A stretch of 64,000 bases of DNA from Halichoerus grypus (GCF_964656455.1 NC_135713.1:188536187-188600186), one strand, 5' to 3'. Counted from the stretch's first letter, positions 24,742-35,172 are shown. Numbers and translations are program-made. Notes: generated by a model from the letters alone, not told the origin.

Positions 24742-25588
24742 TCTGTTGATGGGTGGTTGAGGGAATGTATAGAGTCCAAATTATTGACCACAACCCAAGC
24801 AAGATGCACCTGTTTTCTAGGGACCTTAGGGTTGCTGGCCTCTTGTTTTCCCAGCCTGTCTTCTGGGGGAGGGGCCTGCCATGCTGTTACTCAGGCAACC
24901 CTGTCTGGGCAGAGTTGCCCTGCCCCCTGTGGCAGGGGGATGGGCTCAGTGGGAACCGGTTTTTTGGGGCTTTTGTTCTCTGGTGGCTTTCCTTGGCGGC
25001 TTTCCACGTCTCTTCCGAGAGTCAGAGCAGAAGAGACCGTTTCCAACCCTCTGCCTCAGAGCAGAGACATCGCAGTCTGTTCTTCAGTGAGCTCTCCAGG
25101 CCACACTATCTCCATTTCTGTCCGTGCAGTGTCCTGGGTTGCATGCCCCTCCACAGCTCTCCCAGTCCTCGCCTCCAGGTCTGGGCTTGTCTCTGTCCTT
25201 TGTGCTTCTAAAACCGCCAGCCACCCCAAGTTCCCACACACGGCCCCACTGCTCTGGTTTCCATCTAAAGTCCTTTCCCGCCACTACAGGTCTGCGAGTC
25301 TGTGCCCCGTCCCCAGCGCGGGAGACTATCGCTCACTGGCGGTGTCAGATCCCCACAGCCAGACTCCCTCCTACTGCCGTTTATCCTCCAATATCTGCTT
25401 GCGGAATCACGCTCCCTGCTTCGTACCTCGAAACCAACCGCCTGTGATATTCTGTTTTGTAGAGATCCAGATCTTCTTACATCTCAGGCTGATTTCGTGG
25501 GTGTTTAGAGTGGTCTGGTAGATATCCAACTCAATTCCAGGGACCGGTTGGAATAAGGTCCCCTACTCCTCTGCCGTCTTTTCTCTCT

Positions 25589-25811
25589 AAGATTTATTTA
25601 TTTATTTTAGAGGGAGAAGTGAGGGTGGGGGGAGAGAGAGACACCGACCGACCAAGCAGGGGGAGGGGCAGAAGGAGAAGGAGAAAGAGTCCTAAGCAGA
25701 CTCTGAGCTGAGCCCGGAGCCTGATGCAGGGCTCAATCCCATGACTCCAAGATCACAACCTGAGCTGAAACTAAGTCGGTCACTCAACTGACTGAGCCAC
25801 CCAGGAGCCCC
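25589..25811 (-). mobile_element. CAN-SINE fused to the L1 5' end
   Basis: 'aagatttatttatttatttt', a GA-rich middle, and the end 'gactgagccacccaggagcc'. Its A-rich tail faces the L1 start with only ~8 bp between (25581-25588). Its head abuts the outer TSD of the L1 after 2 bp. No own TSD was found: the left flank ttctctct and right flank tggctccc do not match convincingly. Confidence 0.85.
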
Positions 25812-25828
25812 TGGCTCCCTCCAGTTCT

Positions 25829-26546
25829 AAGTCCAGGAAACCACAAATTAATCCTGATCCTTCCAAAAACTACCCGGATTTATGAAGCATTTCTTGATGC
25901 TCTGTTTAGATATGTATAAGTTCACTGTATATTATTTTTTCTTTCATTGTGTATTATGTATAAATGCATGTGTATGTATAATAAATATATGTATTTCTAA
26001 GTGAAAATTTTAAACCAAGTTAGTTATGTTATTATCTTCACTTTCATTTTAGAAACGGGGGAAAAAAGTAGAATTCTCCATCTAACCAAAAGCATATTTC
26101 CTCAGAGAGGCTTCCCCAACTTGTAGCTCTCTTGCTTTACTCTGCAACGCTATGTATAAATGGAAGAGTATAATATATTAGCATATGTTCCCACAGTTTG
26201 AAGATGGCCTGAAAGAGCATTCCTCTAACAGACTTGAAAAAAATACATCATATTCTGGCTCTGGATTCAGAGTTGCTTCCTGACTTCTATAACTTTCTGG
26301 TTATGAAAGCACTTTGTGAGGTCAGGATATGGAAATAGAGCCTGTGCCACTTCTGAGGCCCTGTATAACTGCCTTTGCTGTATTTTTTTATGGGGATTAA
26401 CCTCCATTAGATGTGGTCAAATTGCCTAGAAAGCAGTGTGGGACAACAAAAACAGACTAAAATCTTTTGTGACTTTTTATGAAACACATATCACGAACAC
26501 ACTCAGTGAAGAAAAAGAGATATGTTTGCTGCACCAATAGATATAA
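25829..26546. other. Intergenic, nothing recognised
   Basis: AT-rich; no gene or repeat identified by eye. The rightmost part (from about 26780) is 3' UTR of KRTAP1 copy 3. Confidence 0.4.
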
Positions 26547-26552
26547 TTTAAT
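26547..26552 (-). other. Candidate poly(A) signal, KRTAP1 copy 3
   Basis: ATTAAA variant on the minus strand, 376 nt after the stop, at the position aligned with the AATAAA of copy 1. Confidence 0.4.
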
Positions 26553-26927
26553 AGACCGTGGTATATTATTCCCCTTTCATAAAAAGTGCAGTTTGCAAAA
26601 TGGTGGTGTGTAGGAGGTGAACATAGAAGGACAGATGATTCTGCAGCATCGGTGGCACTGAGTCACAGAGTAGATTAAAATGCGTGCTGAAGGCAATTTC
26701 TCGAGTTAAATTTGTATTTTGGCAACCTCACTGGGGAGATCGAGGTCTTTCCAGAAGTGAATGGAATCAGATAGGTCTGTGAGGCCCAAATATTTGGTAT
26801 CCCCCACAACAAAAACCAAATAAAAGTTCAAGAATTTGTTAGTGCTCCATGGATGATGGAAGAGCTAATTAGTTCATGAATTGATTTGGAAGCTGAAACT
26901 TCAAATCCAAAATCAGCAGCCTGGCTT

Positions 26928-27311
26928 TCAGCAGGTGGGCTCACAACAGCTGGGCTGGCAGCAGTAGCAGCAGCAGGCTGGGCGGCAGCAGGACTGTCCG
27001 CAGTAGGATGGGCGGCAGCAGGGGGCCTGGGCGTGGTGCAGCTGGCAGCAGGTTGGGGGCGTGCAGCTCACCACACAGCAGGGGGGCAGGCAGGTGTCCT
27101 CCACGCGGCAGTCAGGGCGGCACCACCTGACTCGGCAGCTCACAGCTCCGTAGCCACCCTCCTGGCCACCACCAGTGCCACAGCTGGTCCCACCGCAGCT
27201 GGGCTCGTAGCAGCTGGGCTGGTAGCAGCTGGGCTGGCAGCAGCTGGAGCCACAGTTCCCACTGGTGGAGCAGGTGGGAAATCCACAGAAGCTAGTGGAG
27301 CAGCAGGCCAT
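26928..27311 (-). CDS. KRTAP1: Keratin-associated protein 1 (copy 3)
   Basis: The 127-residue protein is identical to copies 1, 2 and 4. The open frame runs 22 codons further upstream (to 27377), but the MACC start at 27309-27311 is chosen. It matches the family, and the upstream extension would begin only about 7 bp from the TATA box. Outside the coding region the 3' UTR aligns to copy 1 with many differences ('tggtatcccccacaacaaa' against 'tggtagcccccataacaaa'), showing that the locus is an old duplicate whose coding part has been kept identical. Intact. Confidence 0.95.
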   Translation of the reverse strand: MACCSTSFCGFPTCSTSGNCGSSCCQPSCYQPSCYEPSCGGTSCGTGGGQEGGYGAVSCRVRWCRPDCRVEDTCLPPCCVVSCTPPTCCQLHHAQAPCCRPSYCGQSCCRPACCCYCCQPSCCEPTC

Positions 27312-27383
27312 GGTCAGGAGCTGGGTTGAGAGTTGGGTTGCTAAGAGAAGTTTTTGAGTTTTGGTGGTGACTTCCATGTTGGG

Positions 27384-27392
27384 CCTTTTATA
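27384..27392 (-). promoter_or_regulatory. TATA box, KRTAP1 copy 3
   Basis: Minus strand TATAAAAGG, about 75 bp before the ATG. The CCAAT motif of copies 1 and 2 is replaced: the plus strand reads ctgaataat where they have ctgattgg, near 27465-27469. Confidence 0.75.
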
Positions 27393-27479
27393 AGCCTTGA
27401 CTAGCTATGATTTACATAATTCTCAAAATCTCTTCCTTGTTTGTGTATAAATAATCTGTCTCTGAATAATAATTGCCCT

Positions 27480-29156
27480 ATTCCTGAGTTATTTGTTCAG
27501 CCTCTGAAAGCCTTTATAAGTTCATTTTATTTGGTCTTCAATTAAGATTCTTTACCACAGTTAAGTAGTTATTGGCATTCATTTGGTACATAACCCATAA
27601 TCCCCCATATTTGTTAAAATTTGGTCATTGCCCTATGAATAATTGATGCCTCACCTTTAAGGAGTGTCAGTATTACTCAGTGTTGACCCTGATAATCGGG
27701 CCCTTGGGTCTCACGTGACAGTTTAATTCCCAGCATCATGGCTCCAGTGTCAGCCACTGCCCCTTCATCGTTTTCATCTTCAATTTGACTATGAAGCAAA
27801 GTGATCCAGCTGGCCAGAAAGGGATGCTTTTTTGGGGGACTGAGAAATGTGGATGAATTGTTACTGATCACAATTTCTGGAGCACTTAGGTGCTTAAATG
27901 GTTCTGACTGTTTTACATTTATCAGTTCATTTAATTTTTACTGCAGTCCTATGAGCCATGCCTATAGCTACTCCCATCATCCATATAAGGAAACCAAGCC
28001 TCAAACAGATTTACATCTCTTGCCCAGGTTCACAGCAGCAAGTGGTGAATCTGAAATTTGAACCCACATCATCTGACTCCAGCGTAAACTCTTTCAACCA
28101 CTACAGTCAGTACTCTGTTTTCCATGTAAGCAATTGTTCTAGAGAAAATCAAAGGGTAAAAGAAAGATGTAAAAATTTGTCCACTTTCAAACTTTTTTAG
28201 AGTCAAGGGAAGAAAGGCAGAGCTTTGGATGAGTAATAACACTATTTATTAGGACTTCTCTGGAAATTTTTATTTTTTTTTAACTCCATAATCACACTTC
28301 GAGAAAATCTCAAGTGCTAAAAAGGTTAATCCATTTGACTTGTGACTTCATCTAAACTTTGATATTAGGATGTCTTCTAGATTTAAATGTCCTTAACTGC
28401 ATAAAAATCATACCCAGTGTATTAACACTGGAGCATGTGACACACTATGGTGTGTTAGATCTGCTGTATGCAGTTTACTGTACATATTAGAAACTAGTCC
28501 AGCTCGCTGAAAGTTAATATAATTTGAATGAAACAACTGATGAGGATGAAGATGAAGCTTTTGTGTAGGTACAATGAAAGGTGACCTGGCCCTCGTTGAG
28601 TATGGATTCTATTATAGGGAAATGGAAGTTAAAATACAGAGTTTGAACCAGAATACCAGGTATTAGTTCTGCTTCTCCAGAAATGACAGCTTTGAGTTAA
28701 GATCATAACTCTTTCCAAATCAGAATTAAGACATTTTCAAATCCCATGTCAAATGTGAGTTAAAAGGTATGTGAATTTTTTGCTTCCTTTCCTTAAGCAA
28801 ATCTCTGTCACAGATTCTTTGATTAGCTGATTTATTTTTACTGTGGGTGTTTGGAATATGCAGATTTATCACCATTACAGTCTCAGGAGCTATTTAATTC
28901 ATATTTAAATTCAGTAGAATATTTGATTTTGATAAATGGTAAATAATAAAAACATTTATCTCCCCTTGCAAAAAATTCTTATGTTTCAAGAGTTGAAATA
29001 CCTCCTCATAAGGGCACTGGAGATAGTAGTGTTGTCTGTTAGTTCTCCATTTCTGGCTTTTCTGGTGCGGCACTGTTTACAGCATCTCCCTCGGTGCAAA
29101 ACTTAACTCAGTTTTCATGTTGCTCGTCTTTAGTTGCCCTCAGAGAATTATTAGGT
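27480..29156. other. Intergenic; contains a MIR
   Basis: No gene was recognised. A MIR lies at 27870-28108. The open frames at 27677-28200 overlap the MIR or are short and featureless. Confidence 0.45.
27870..28108 (+). repeat. MIR
   Basis: 'atcagttcatttaattttta', 'aaggaaaccaagcctcaaac', 'tttgaacccacatcatctga' in MIR order, plus strand. Confidence 0.75.
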
Positions 29157-29550
29157 GTGTTAGCCAGAGTTCTCCAGAGAAACAGAACCAGTAAGATATA
29201 TATAAATAGGTAGAAAGAGATTTATTGTGAGGGATTGGCTCACACAAATATGGAGCCTAAGAAGTCCCACCAGGAGCACTGAAGTCTGAGGGCAGGAGAA
29301 GATGAATGTCCCAGCTTGAGCCATAGAACAGTTCACCTTTTCTGCCTTTTTGTTCTATTTGGGGCTCAATGGTTTGGATGATGCCCACTCACATTGGTGA
29401 AGGCAATGTTCTTTACTCATTCTACAGATTCATATGCTAATTCCTTCTGTAAACACCTTCACAGACACACCCAGGAATAATGTTTTACCAGCTATCTAGG
29501 GATCCCTTTAAGCAGTCAAGTTGATACATAAGATTAAACCATCACATAAG
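29157..29550 (-). repeat. Medium-reiteration repeat, family uncertain
   Basis: Ends in 'gttctccagagaaacagaac' on plus and reads on minus as 'gatggtttaatcttatg...caacttgactg'. A second copy in the opposite orientation is at 57491-58046, and the two align over their ends. This is a common mammalian interspersed repeat whose exact family I cannot name. Confidence 0.65.
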
Positions 29551-30573
29551 GTGTGACACTTAAAATTTGAGAATTCTATTTTTCTGCCACAGATTAATCT
29601 GAATATTCCCTTATCTTCCCTAAATAAGTCAAGAAAATAAAATTATTTCCTCTTACCACTTAAATCCAATTCTTCTTGATTGGTTCTAATACAAATAGAG
29701 TAAGAAGTTTTAATCATTTGTGATGTTAGATTTTCTGTCCTGTTTATATGCTGGATATCCCCATCTGTGGTCTTCTTTGAGAAAAGAATGCCAGTAACTT
29801 TACATTTAAAACTATTTTATTACTATGCGTATTCTCTTTGGTTTTCATTACTTCGTTTAAGCGATGGGGCCCAGACCAAATAGTACCACAAGAAGAAAGG
29901 ATGTGTTTGTCTCTTATTATTCCATGTTTGCCTTCTGTTTATAGATACTAATATTTGAGTTATTTTTCTTTAAGAGATCAGTGTTCTGGGTTTTTTACTG
30001 TAAATTTTGGGGTGTCTCTCAGTTCCTTAAAATCCATTTTAAATAGTTCTCTAATTCAGTTGCCTCTGCCTTTCTTAGGTTCCTGAGTGATAAGATGTGG
30101 TTGATATACCAACCAGTTGAATATCCTCAACTTTTTATTCTAAATCAAGTAATAAGATCTTCTCTCTGAATGTCAACCTGGCTCTTTGGTGCTTCCAAGC
30201 TGAAGCCTTCTAAGTCAAAGGTGCATCCAACCTAAGTCTTCCTAATCTGTTGGAAGATAAGAGAGTAGTATATGAGGGACATAGAGTGTTGAACATGTTT
30301 TAGACGCATTGTGTATAAGAATGGGCATAGTGAATGTCAGTATCATGCTTGTTTAAATCCATTCCTGTAATGTATATTTATTTTCTACTTAACAATACAT
30401 GAAACAACTGTATAGATGTTTTAGAAACATTAGTTGAAATTCCTTTTCATCATTTTCCAAAGTATATTTTGAGGAATACTAGTGTTACAGGATGTTAAGT
30501 CAGTAATAAATAAATAAATAAATTCCCTGACTAAATCAGTTTGGGAGTAATAGTTATAGAGCTTTCTTTAATA
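29551..30573. other. Intergenic; short (AAAT)n tract
   Basis: No gene was seen. A small aataaataaataaataaa tract lies near 30506-30524. Confidence 0.4.
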
Positions 30574-30587
30574 TTCTAATGTGCTTT

Positions 30588-30754
30588 GTTTTTAATTTTT
30601 TTATTTTTTAAAAATTTATTATGTTATTTTAGTCACCATACAATACATCATTAGTTTTTGATATGGTGATCCACATTCCATTGTTTTCGTATAACACCCA
30701 GTGCTCCATGCAGTATGTGCCCTCCTTAATACCCATCACCGGGCTAAGCAATCC
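30588..30754 (-). mobile_element. Short L1 3'-end insertion with perfect TSD
   Basis: Only ~167 bp of L1 3' UTR ('gtcaccatacaatacatcat', 'aacacccagtgctccatgc'), with the A-tail at the low coordinate. The perfect 14-bp TSD ttctaatgtgcttt is at 30574-30587 and 30755-30768. Confidence 0.95.
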
Positions 30755-30768
30755 TTCTAATGTGCTTT

Positions 30769-31325
30769 ATAAACCTTCAAGATGGTGAAAACGCATGCAA
30801 CATTATTTGACCATTGAATACTTTTTCCCTGTTGGGCATCTAAGACTCTAGTTGTCAGTGCATCACCTGTTTAGGAAATAATCCATCCTATGCCTGGGAG
30901 GGATGTTGTAAGCAATGAAAGTCAGTTCTCTTATTTTCCAGGCTTTCTAGACTGGTGCCCAGGGAGGCGAAGGGCTTTGCTCAAGAATCCATGGATTCTT
31001 AGTTACAAAGTGGGAACAAGAACTTGGGATGCCTTTACATCTTATGCTAGTACTTTGAAATCTTGTGTTTACTCTCTTTCCAACTATGTATTACTCTTTT
31101 ATACCCTCGATAATTGAAAGAATTGTACACAGAATCCTATATGAATGAAATTAATAGATTTGGTAACACCTCAAGAAGCTAAATGACATAAAAATTCCTT
31201 TTTTGTAAAATCATCTTCTGGAACACCTAGCCCATCAGTTTGCACATGTGAGGACCTTGGGAAATAATTTCTAAATACTGATAGATTCTTTTAATCATAG
31301 ATTTTGGCTGCAGAATATTGGACCA
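30769..31325. other. Intergenic, nothing recognised
   Basis: The frame at 30890-31117 has no recognisable domain. A weak MIR-like run ('agggaggcgaagggctttgc') is possible at 30955-31000. Confidence 0.35.
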
Positions 31326-31331
31326 TTTAAT
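31326..31331 (-). other. Candidate distal poly(A) signal, KRTAP1 copy 4
   Basis: ATTAAA on the minus strand in a context ('ggctgcagaatattgg') aligned with the poly(A) region of copy 3. A second, nearer AATAAA is at 31506-31511, 266 nt after the stop; copies 1 and 3 do not have it. Confidence 0.4.
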
Positions 31332-31505
31332 GGTAAAACAAAGGAAAACCATCTTTTAAAGACCTTTATAAAAGGACAAAAATTAGGAAAAACCATACTG
31401 CCATATCACAGTTATTGAGATTTTGAAAAATCCAAGTACCCCAATAGCAATAACAAATTCCAAATAAAAGCTCCAACAATGACTTCATCACTGAAGAATA
31501 AAAAT

Positions 31506-31511
31506 TTTATT
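31506..31511 (-). other. Candidate proximal poly(A) signal, KRTAP1 copy 4
   Basis: AATAAA on the minus strand within 'aaaattttattaaatc'. If used, the 3' UTR would be about 270 nt instead of about 450. Confidence 0.45.
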
Positions 31512-31776
31512 AAATCCCAAATCCAATGAGCTGTTGAACTATTTCAGATGATATTTATAGTAAAGTTTTACATATTCCTCTTAACTTTGTAGGACTTCTA
31601 TTCATATCCAGGTTTATGAAATATTTTTGGTCATCAATTATAAATTCACATTTTAGGAAAATTATGTAGCCATGTGACAAGAGTTTGCAAGCTGGATTAT
31701 GGGTATTAGCGCTCAGAAGTTTGTTGGGACTCTACATTGGCTCGTGCCAGTTTCTCAGGATTCCTTTAGAAGGCTT

Positions 31777-32160
31777 TCAGCAGGTGGGCTCACAACAGCT
31801 GGGCTGGCAGCAGTAGCAGCAGCAGGCTGGGCGGCAGCAGGACTGTCCGCAGTAGGATGGGCGGCAGCAGGGGGCCTGGGCGTGGTGCAGCTGGCAGCAG
31901 GTTGGGGGCGTGCAGCTCACCACACAGCAGGGGGGCAGGCAGGTGTCCTCCACGCGGCAGTCAGGGCGGCACCACCTGACTCGGCAGCTCACAGCTCCGT
32001 AGCCACCCTCCTGGCCACCACCAGTGCCACAGCTGGTCCCACCGCAGCTGGGCTCGTAGCAGCTGGGCTGGTAGCAGCTGGGCTGGCAGCAGCTGGAGCC
32101 ACAGTTCCCACTGGTGGAGCAGGTGGGAAATCCACAGAAGCTAGTGGAGCAGCAGGCCAT
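31777..32160 (-). CDS. KRTAP1: Keratin-associated protein 1 (copy 4)
   Basis: Protein identical to the other three KRTAP1 copies. The frame is open for 22 further codons (to 32226), but the MACC start at 32158-32160 is the family start. Identity with the other copies ends only ~8 bp past the stop (shared 'ggctttcagcaggtgggc', then divergent), and on the 5' side after 'gagttgggttgctt'. This is the sharpest coding-limited identity of the set. It is the last KRTAP1 before the KRTAP2 group, the place held by KRTAP1-1 in human. Confidence 0.95.
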   Translation of the reverse strand: MACCSTSFCGFPTCSTSGNCGSSCCQPSCYQPSCYEPSCGGTSCGTGGGQEGGYGAVSCRVRWCRPDCRVEDTCLPPCCVVSCTPPTCCQLHHAQAPCCRPSYCGQSCCRPACCCYCCQPSCCEPTC

Positions 32161-32231
32161 GGTCAGGAGCTGGGTTGAGAGTTGGGTTGCTTGGTGGACT
32201 TTCTGAGTTAGAGCTGCTTGTTCCACTTGGG

Positions 32232-32240
32232 CCTTTTATA
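32232..32240 (-). promoter_or_regulatory. TATA box, KRTAP1 copy 4
   Basis: Minus strand TATAAAAGG, about 72 bp before the ATG. The upstream CCAAT position reads attgt instead of attgg on plus (32322-32326), so the motif is lost. Confidence 0.75.
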
Positions 32241-33204
32241 GGTCTTGGCCGGTTCCTGTGTTTGTGATGGGCAGCATTTTTATCTTGTTACTCTTTAAAC
32301 AAGCTTTTCCAGAGTCCTTTGATTGTTCAAATATCGAGTTATTTTAAATGCATCCCCAGATTGGTTTTTCCTTATTGCTCAGCTAATACTCACTAAATGT
32401 TTTTGTCCTTGGTAGAAATAGTTGTTATTTCATTTCTAAATAATGCTGTAATTTCTCCTCAAGTCTCAGCTTCCATTCTGCATTAAGATCACATCACCTG
32501 ACAAAGTGACTCTCACTCATAAGATGATGTGATTTTAGGGTCATATTCACCAAACTCAAGTCTCCAGAAAAAAATTATTAACAATTGACTGTCTTTTATG
32601 TAAGACTGTGTTTATATTTTTTTATTACAATCAGCCAGATAGAAACTCTGATAAACTTCACATTCATAGAAATTCATAGATTTTTCCAGAAATTGGATCT
32701 CTCCAATTTCCATGATCTCTCCTGAACTTCACACATTGACTTGAGAAAATATCACTCAGGAAGACCTGTTGAACAAAACTGTTCCATCCCAATTTACTGT
32801 GGATATTTTATTAGCATGAATTTAAAAGAAGGACTAAAATTTGTAGCCAGTAATTAGGAAAATATCACATAAAATTTTAAGTGTAATTTATATTTTTCTA
32901 TGAAAGATAAAAATCACTGCTATGTGAGTTATCTGGACAGTATTTCTTAAAGGTGGGATTTATTTTCAGTTTATCATTTTATGTAACTACACCATGTGTC
33001 CTGTGAAATGATATTAGACCAAAGAGCATGACAATTGAATTTATGAAGGGGAATCAATAAAAGAAAAAGCAGGAGTTAGGAGATGCTTTTTCTGGATTAC
33101 AATGTATATAAGGCAGTGTAGGAAATGAGTGATCAAATATCATTCAATAGGTATAAGAGCAAAGAGATTAAATATACCTTATACTTAAGGTATAAGTGTA
33201 AAGG

Positions 33205-33340
33205 GATTGGTGTGGTACGGACCACTTTTGATTTCCCCTCAGCATCAGTCAATGTTAGAATACTGTTGAATCTAGGAATGGCTATAATTTGGAGAGGTAA
33301 GTGATTTGCTCCATTTACAGAGTACACAGCCAGAAAGCTG
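33205..33340. repeat. Duplicated segment, copy 1
   Basis: Matches 33972-34110 over 'gtggtac-ga', 'cagca/ggcatcagt', 'gatgttagaatac', 'tttggagaggt' and 'cacagccagaa'. The end looks MIR-like. Either a local duplication or two insertions of one old repeat. Confidence 0.6.
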
Positions 33341-33971
33341 TATATACATTTCAGTAAAATAAATTTGAAACAATTTTGGTGGTTGTCAAAAGAAAGAATG
33401 TGTTGTCAAAAGAAGAATGTGTAGGGTTACATGGGGGGAAATGAAAAAAAAAAAAGTGGTAACCAAAAGAGCATATTATTGCTACTTGTGGTTGGTTTAT
33501 TCTTTCCTTCCAATCTTGAATAGAAGCACACAGCTTTTTATGAAGTATTGGTTTGTGCGGCGATAGAATTACATTAGAATGTGATTCATGCTACTGTCAA
33601 GAAAGATGTTCACGTCGTATGATAACCATGACTATAGGTATGAAGTTGAAAAGTGGTTGAAGGAATCATCAAATATCAGAGATCAAAAAATTAATAAATC
33701 ACCTTGTCCAAACATTTGATTGTATAGTTATAGAAACTGACATCATTAAAAAAAAAAAGAAACTGACATCATTGTTTTTATAAGTAGTAAATGTTTACTA
33801 AATCATATATTATGCACAGAGCACTAAAGGGTTGGGCAGAAAGCAAGATTCAATCTGTCTGTCTCGTATCTTGCTCTAGTATACAAATCATTGGAGTACT
33901 GATAGGAGGGATGAATCAAGGAAAAGAGTCAAATATACTACCATCCATCCTCATAGTTTTAAGTTGGAACA

Positions 33972-34110
33972 CTGATGTTGTGGTACAGACTGCTTTTAAT
34001 TTCCTCTTGGCATCAGTTGATGTTAGAATACTACTGAGTCCAGGACTGGCTGCATTTTGGAGAGGTTAGTGACTTGCTTTATTCACACAGCACACAGCCA
34101 GAAGAGCTGG
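33972..34110. repeat. Duplicated segment, copy 2
   Basis: Collinear partner of 33205-33340, same orientation, about 770 bp away, by eye roughly 80% alike. Confidence 0.6.
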
Positions 34111-35172
34111 GTATAAAACTTCTGTCTCTCCCTCCTACATCAATTCATTTTATTTTATCCATGCTGTTTTCCAGGATCAATTAATTATTAAAACGCTTTG
34201 CTTCCTATTAAAAAAATACTTTATAATAGCTCAAGAATAGAAATATTAGTGAACAGAAATGCTATGGAGTAGTAACTTTAAACACACAGTAAATAAACAT
34301 GAATATGTTTAGATTCTTTTAAGTGTCTTCTGACCAGAAGAGTTTTCTCTAGAGCTGCAATAACACATTTAATTCTTGTTTCTTATTTCCCACATTCATA
34401 TTAGGGAACATACCTTCTGGGTTTCTATGTCTGCCATACTCTTTGTGTCTTCTTTATTCCATGGCTATCGTCTTAGGTCAGTTCTTATTGTGTATCACTT
34501 GGACGAGTACAATGGCCTCTTGATTTGTTTCTGTATAGCCATTTTATGTCTAGCCTTTGGCCTTCTTTTTTGATAAGCAGCTACCATAAGAATCATCCTG
34601 ATGCCCAGTGCCTGTTCTCTATTCACTTGCCCCAAGGCTTTCAACAGCTCCTTAGTATTTATTGCATTAAGGGCATACTCCTTTGGTTAGTATTCAAAGC
34701 ACACACATTTTTCAAATTTATCTTCCATTATTATTCTACATATGTCCAGTGTTCCCAGCCAAGCTATCCTCTGAACAGTCCCTCTCTCTATACCTTTGTG
34801 CATACTATTACCAGTGTTGAGAATGCCATCTTCCCTTAGATCTGCATGCCGAAATCTTAACCCATATAAAATGCTAGCTCCCTTTTCAGTCTTTCTCCCC
34901 ATTCAATAGTGATTTCTCTGTTGACACCAAAATGCTTTGTACTTTTTTTCATTTTCTAATTTTTAGTTGTGTTATTATGACTTTCATTTATCTCCCTAGA
35001 AGTTTCTTAGGGGAACATTTTTAACTCCATTTTAATTTCTATTGTATACCATCTAGCCTGTGATTTGCAGATGGTAGGCAATCAATACATTTTGTTTTAT
35101 TTAAATTTAATGAAAAAAATTAGAATGAATAAGTAAAACCAAATGTGTATTTGCTAGGCCAAAGAAGAGAAG

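Larger units (their letters stand above)
19619..25580 (-). mobile_element. Near-full-length carnivore L1, inactivated
   Basis: About 5.96 kb. The 3' end lies at the low coordinate (A-rich tail, then a 3' UTR with 'tagtcaccatacagtacatt' on plus). The GC-rich 5' UTR occupies about 24760-25580 and ends at 'ctctgccgtctt', the typical carnivore L1 start. ORF1 and ORF2 are both recognisable but broken by stops and frameshifts, so the element cannot be autonomous. It separates KRTAP1 copies 2 and 3. Confidence 0.92.
19604..25828 (-). mobile_element. TSD-bounded L1 + SINE composite insertion
   Basis: One target-site duplication, gctccctccagttct, at 19604-19618 and 25814-25828 brackets both a near-full-length L1 (about 19619-25580) and a CAN-SINE (25589-25811) lying at the L1 5' end in the same orientation. 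No separate TSD for the SINE was found. Read in element orientation: TSD, SINE head to tail, L1 5' UTR, ORF1, ORF2, 3' UTR, A-rich tail, TSD. This is the structure expected from one integration event, either a template switch from L1 RNA to SINE RNA or a 5' transduction. Confidence 0.75.
32330..35172. other. Intergenic between KRTAP1 and KRTAP2 groups
   Basis: No gene was recognised. It contains two similar ~140-bp segments (33205-33340 and 33972-34110) and A-runs near 33447 and 33749. The short frames at 33791-34902 show no domain. Confidence 0.45.

Noticed and set aside
24718..25521. 267-codon plus-strand open frame
   Set aside because: Antisense reading of the GC-rich L1 5' UTR; no domain.
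26928..27377. N-terminally extended KRTAP1 start (149 codons) in copy 3, and the similar one in copy 4 (to 32226)
   Set aside because: The extensions differ between copies and would start about 6-7 bp from the TATA box. The MACC start is shared by all copies and by the family.
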